From Clostridia bacterium (GTDB taxonomy: Bacteria > Bacillota > Clostridia > Christensenellales > CAG-138): 64,000 bases of DNA. Below the pieces are notes generated by a model, which saw only the letters and a program-made list of their open reading frames with translations, was not told the DNA's origin and did no database searches. The translations under genes were made by a program, and so were the position numbers. The DNA lies in assembly GCA_017541305.1 (NCBI GenBank), contig JAFXZJ010000027.1, positions 1 through 64,000 of the forward strand, read 5' to 3'. Of this stretch, positions 59,857 to 64,000 are shown piece by piece (the first letter of the stretch is position 1; each line of letters begins with the position of its first letter).

Positions 59857-61032
59857 TCAGCGATCCCTGCCGGAAAGTATCTCGCCCTTGAGATATTCCA
59901 TTACCGCCGCCGTGGACGGGTTTATCTTTCTGCCGCTCGAAACGGTGTAATCCGCCGAGTGCTGCATGACCAGCAGCATTGCGCGGTTGAGGTTTTCGTA
60001 TGCGACCCTTCGCACGTCGTCCAGCCCTTCGTAATGCCTTGATGGCTCTATCTTGTCGGCAACGTAAATGATCTTGTCCATAAGGCTCATGCCCACGCGC
60101 CCCAGGGTGTGATGCCTTATCGCCTGCAGTATCTCCTCATCGTCAACCCCGTATTCCTCTTGAGCGAGCCTTGCTCCCAGGCGGGAATGGATCAGATAGG
60201 GATTCTCGCGCTCATAATCGGATATCTCGTAGCCGTTCGCGTCGCAGAACTCCACAAGCTCCTTGTTGGGAAGCTTCACGCAGTCGTGCAGTATCGCCGC
60301 AAGGCGGGCCTTTTTTGTGTCCGCGCCGTAGCGGTGCGCCAGCTTTACGGCCTCGAGCGCGGTGAGCATCGTGTGCGAAAGGCGCTTCCTTTTGATGCGC
60401 TCGGAAAGCACGGCCCTTATATCCTGCAGCTCGCGCGGCATATACAGCGCGTTCTCATACATATACAGCTCGGTGTGGCGGGCGACCAGCTCCGTGACCG
60501 GTATCGCCTCCTCCATGCGCCTTCTGACCTCGGTTGAAGAGATGAGCGGCCCGGTGAACTCGGATAGGAGCACCGTCCCGTGAAGGTTCGCTTCGATATC
60601 GCTGGCCAGGGCGCGCATGTCGCGCTGCTCGTCGGGGCGGGTCACTGCAACGAGCTTTGCCATGGAAAGTATCTTTTCCGGCTCGCGCCAGGTGGGAAAG
60701 TTTTCGAGCATGTCGCCGCCCACCACAAGGAAGAGCTCGGCGCCCCTGTACTGTCTTGAGAAGAATTCAACGGTATCGACGGTGTAGCTTTTTCCCTCGC
60801 GCTTCAGTTCAACGTCCGACGGGAATATGCCTTCGTCGTTTTTCAGAGCGCCGTCAAGCATGCGGTACCTTATGCTCCCCGGCAGGCGGCCCGAGGCCTC
60901 CTTATGGGGCGGTATCGCAGCCGCGACCATGAAGAGCTTGTCAAGCCCAAGCTCCTCATAGACCGAACGCGCCGTCAATATGTGACCCAGATGCACCGGA
61001 TCATAGCTTCCGCCGAATATACCTATCTTCAT
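59857..61032 (-). CDS. nadD: Nicotinate-nucleotide adenylyltransferase fused to YqeK phosphohydrolase
   Basis: A 391-residue fusion. Residues 1-195 are NadD (GIFGGSYDPVHLGH, ISSTEVR), which adenylates nicotinate mononucleotide for NAD synthesis. Residues 205-391 are a YqeK-type HD protein (RLSHTMLTALEAVKLA, AAILHDCVK, HTLGRVGMSLMDKIIYVADKIEPSR), which in other Firmicutes hydrolyses Ap4A symmetrically. The two are adjacent genes in most relatives; here they share one frame. The ATG at 61030-61032 is only 6 bp from a -10 box. Confidence 0.93.
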   Translation of the reverse strand: MKIGIFGGSYDPVHLGHILTARSVYEELGLDKLFMVAAAIPPHKEASGRLPGSIRYRMLDGALKNDEGIFPSDVELKREGKSYTVDTVEFFSRQYRGAELFLVVGGDMLENFPTWREPEKILSMAKLVAVTRPDEQRDMRALASDIEANLHGTVLLSEFTGPLISSTEVRRRMEEAIPVTELVARHTELYMYENALYMPRELQDIRAVLSERIKRKRLSHTMLTALEAVKLAHRYGADTKKARLAAILHDCVKLPNKELVEFCDANGYEISDYERENPYLIHSRLGARLAQEEYGVDDEEILQAIRHHTLGRVGMSLMDKIIYVADKIEPSRHYEGLDDVRRVAYENLNRAMLLVMQHSADYTVSSGRKINPSTAAVMEYLKGEILSGRDR

Positions 61033-61038
61033 AAATTT

Positions 61039-61067
61039 ATTATACAACATTTCGGCGCGCTTGTGAA
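61039..61067 (-). promoter_or_regulatory. Promoter of nadD-yqeK operon, positioned for a leaderless mRNA
   Basis: Minus-strand TTCACA (61062-61067) and TATAAT (61039-61044), spacer 17 bp; AAATTT alone separates the -10 box from the ATG. No Shine-Dalgarno site is present. Confidence 0.65.
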
Positions 61068-61099
61068 TAGCAATCCCGAAATTTGGAAATAAAAAAGAT

Positions 61100-61906
61100 A
61101 TGGAAACCGGATCGGGAACGAAATGCGATAAAAAGGCCTTTGAAAAGGTGGTCAGGATAACCTTTCACGGCGGCAGGCGGCGCGTGGCAGTGCTGTTCGA
61201 CACGCTCGCCCTGAGCGGGCTGCTCCTTTTGGCGCTGTATCTTTTAGCGCTTTCGGAGCTTAAAAACGGCGCACGGGCTTTTGCATGCGCCTCGCTTGCG
61301 TTTACGGGCATTGCCGCGGTGCTGAGGCTCATAATGCGCGGGCGCTTTGCCGTGCACAGGCAAAAGCTCCTGCGGGAGGCGCGGCGCAATGCGCGCAGGC
61401 TTCGCGTGATGCTGGAGCCCGAAAAGCTTTTTGACAGGATCATGCCCCGTGAAGGTGAATTCATACACCGACGCACCGACAGCCTGACTTCGGACGATAT
61501 CGCCGAGGCGGTGAAGCAGGCCGGCCTGCCCGTGACGATAGTAACGCTTGCCGAACCGACGAACGCCGCTTCGGAGCTGATAAAGCTTTCATGCGGGCAG
61601 ATCGAAACCGTTTCGGCGCAGGAGCGCGCCGGGGCGCAGCTTTGCTCCCTTTTCCCCGTCTCCGAAGAGGAGGCGAAAAAAACGGCAGTCGCCATGAACG
61701 GCGGCTGTCTTAAAAGGTTTTCATTGAAGAAAAGCGTGTTCGCGCTGACAAGGGAGCGCGCGCTGAAATACGCCGCGGTGGGCGCGGGGCTTTACGCGTG
61801 CTCGTTTTTTGTGAAGTACGCGCTGTATTACCGGATCGCCGCAAGCCTGGCGCTGTGCATAGGCGCGGGCGTGTTCGCGTTTGAAGGCTTGAAAAAGCGC
61901 GGATAG
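61100..61906 (+). CDS. Uncharacterised membrane protein
   Basis: A 268-residue protein on the strand opposite its neighbours. Two membrane helices near residues 30-55 and 60-78, a basic cytoplasmic-type stretch (RRNARRLRVML), a soluble domain (about 95-215, MPREGEFIHRRTDSLTSDDIAEAVKQAG, VTIVTLAEPTNAASELIKLSCG) and two more helices at 224-262. No family recognised. It ends 2 bp from the obgE stop with no terminator between. A weak ribosome binding site makes the start uncertain. Confidence 0.65.
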   Translation: METGSGTKCDKKAFEKVVRITFHGGRRRVAVLFDTLALSGLLLLALYLLALSELKNGARAFACASLAFTGIAAVLRLIMRGRFAVHRQKLLREARRNARRLRVMLEPEKLFDRIMPREGEFIHRRTDSLTSDDIAEAVKQAGLPVTIVTLAEPTNAASELIKLSCGQIETVSAQERAGAQLCSLFPVSEEEAKKTAVAMNGGCLKRFSLKKSVFALTRERALKYAAVGAGLYACSFFVKYALYYRIAASLALCIGAGVFAFEGLKKRG

Positions 61907-61908
61907 GC

Positions 61909-63836
<1,928 letters not shown>

Positions 63837-63843
63837 ACCGTTA

Positions 63844-63871
63844 ATTTAACATATTTCGGCTCTTTTGTCCA
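63844..63871 (-). promoter_or_regulatory. Promoter of nth-obgE
   Basis: Minus-strand TGGACA (63866-63871) and TTAAAT (63844-63849), spacer 16 bp, with 7 bp between the -10 box and the ATG at 63836. Another likely leaderless start. Confidence 0.5.
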
Positions 63872-63888
63872 CAATAAAATGGTCGTTT

Positions 63889-64000
63889 TCATTGGCCGCC
63901 CCAAAGCCGGCTAAGCAGCGCGGCCGGATCGCCCCCGCCGCGCATGGCGTTCGATAAGCGCATGACCTCGCCTATAAGCTTCACGGGGTCGTTCCCCTGC
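63889..64000 (-). CDS. C-terminal end of an unidentified gene
   Basis: A frame open from the window edge ends at TGA (63889-63891). The last 35 or so residues read GNDPVKLIGEVMRLSNAMRG...LLSRLWGGQ. Codon use is normal. Too little to name; the amphipathic helix suggests a small helical or stage-specific protein. Confidence 0.55.
   Translation of the reverse strand, partial: QGNDPVKLIGEVMRLSNAMRGGGDPAALLSRLWGGQ

Overview
The window is a piece of a moderately GC-rich Firmicutes chromosome, most likely an uncultured gut-type member of the class Clostridia (Christensenellales or Oscillospirales-like; this is inference). Support comes from strong GGAGG-type ribosome binding sites, TTGACA/TATAAT promoters with 17-bp spacers, a separate FchA and FtcD in histidine degradation, an HflX with the clostridial N-terminal extension, CyuA, a BlaI-type regulator, DUF1292 and DUF4349 proteins, and cohesin/dockerin proteins. 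No phage genes, insertion-sequence transposases, rRNA or CRISPR array were found.

Layout. 1-11,854 (minus): three very large secreted multidomain proteins, the first cut by the window edge, built from choice-of-anchor J, MAM-like, Ig-like (BIG_2) and propeller-like modules; the two complete ones end in dockerins. Two of the three share long blocks of nearly identical DNA. 11,855-12,800: tRNA-Glu(CTC), unusual hairpins and a mosaic of short palindromic repeats. 12,801-14,879: a lipoate ligase and an M20 amidohydrolase in one reading frame. 15.0-20.3 kb (plus): lipoprotein, AGCS amino-acid symporter, then hflX, thymidylate kinase, GDPD and a small protein. 20.4-23.3 kb (minus): lipoprotein coupled to lgt, DUF1292 protein, fba. 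23.5-25.7 kb: secreted leucine-rich-repeat-like protein. 25.9-30.6 kb (minus): puuR-type regulator and potABCD polyamine importer. 30.9-41.5 kb: unknown protein, rpiR-PHP pair, a 250-bp MITE-like element, asnS, phosphoglucomutase, DUF4349 lipoprotein, GntR regulator, cyuA, folD. 41.6-48.2 kb: three proteins that carry cohesin and dockerin together, and a dockerin-bearing M30-like metalloprotease. 48.2-54.7 kb (minus): histidine degradation operon hutH-hutU-ftcD-hutI-fchA. 54.9-56.5 kb: a SPOR-like membrane protein and a BlaI regulator. 56.5-64 kb (mostly minus): hisS, dnaX, rsfS, nadD-yqeK fusion, an unknown membrane protein, obgE, nth and a partial gene.

How it fits together. Histidine degradation delivers formimino groups to folate through FtcD and FchA, and FolD continues that one-carbon route. 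Polyamine import sits under its own XRE-cupin regulator. The most distinctive content is the cohesin/dockerin set. Seven secreted proteins carry at least part of this architecture, and three of them have cohesin and dockerin on the same chain, so they could link head to tail. No glycoside hydrolase, carbohydrate-binding module, SLH domain or sortase motif is visible beside them, so this is not an ordinary cellulosome cluster; an adhesive or proteolytic surface assembly is a reasonable but unproven reading. Other points worth attention are a candidate attenuator leader before the largest cohesin protein, the LplA-M20 fusion with a retained internal ribosome binding site, three promoters positioned to give leaderless mRNAs, and the MITE-like insertion into a terminator.
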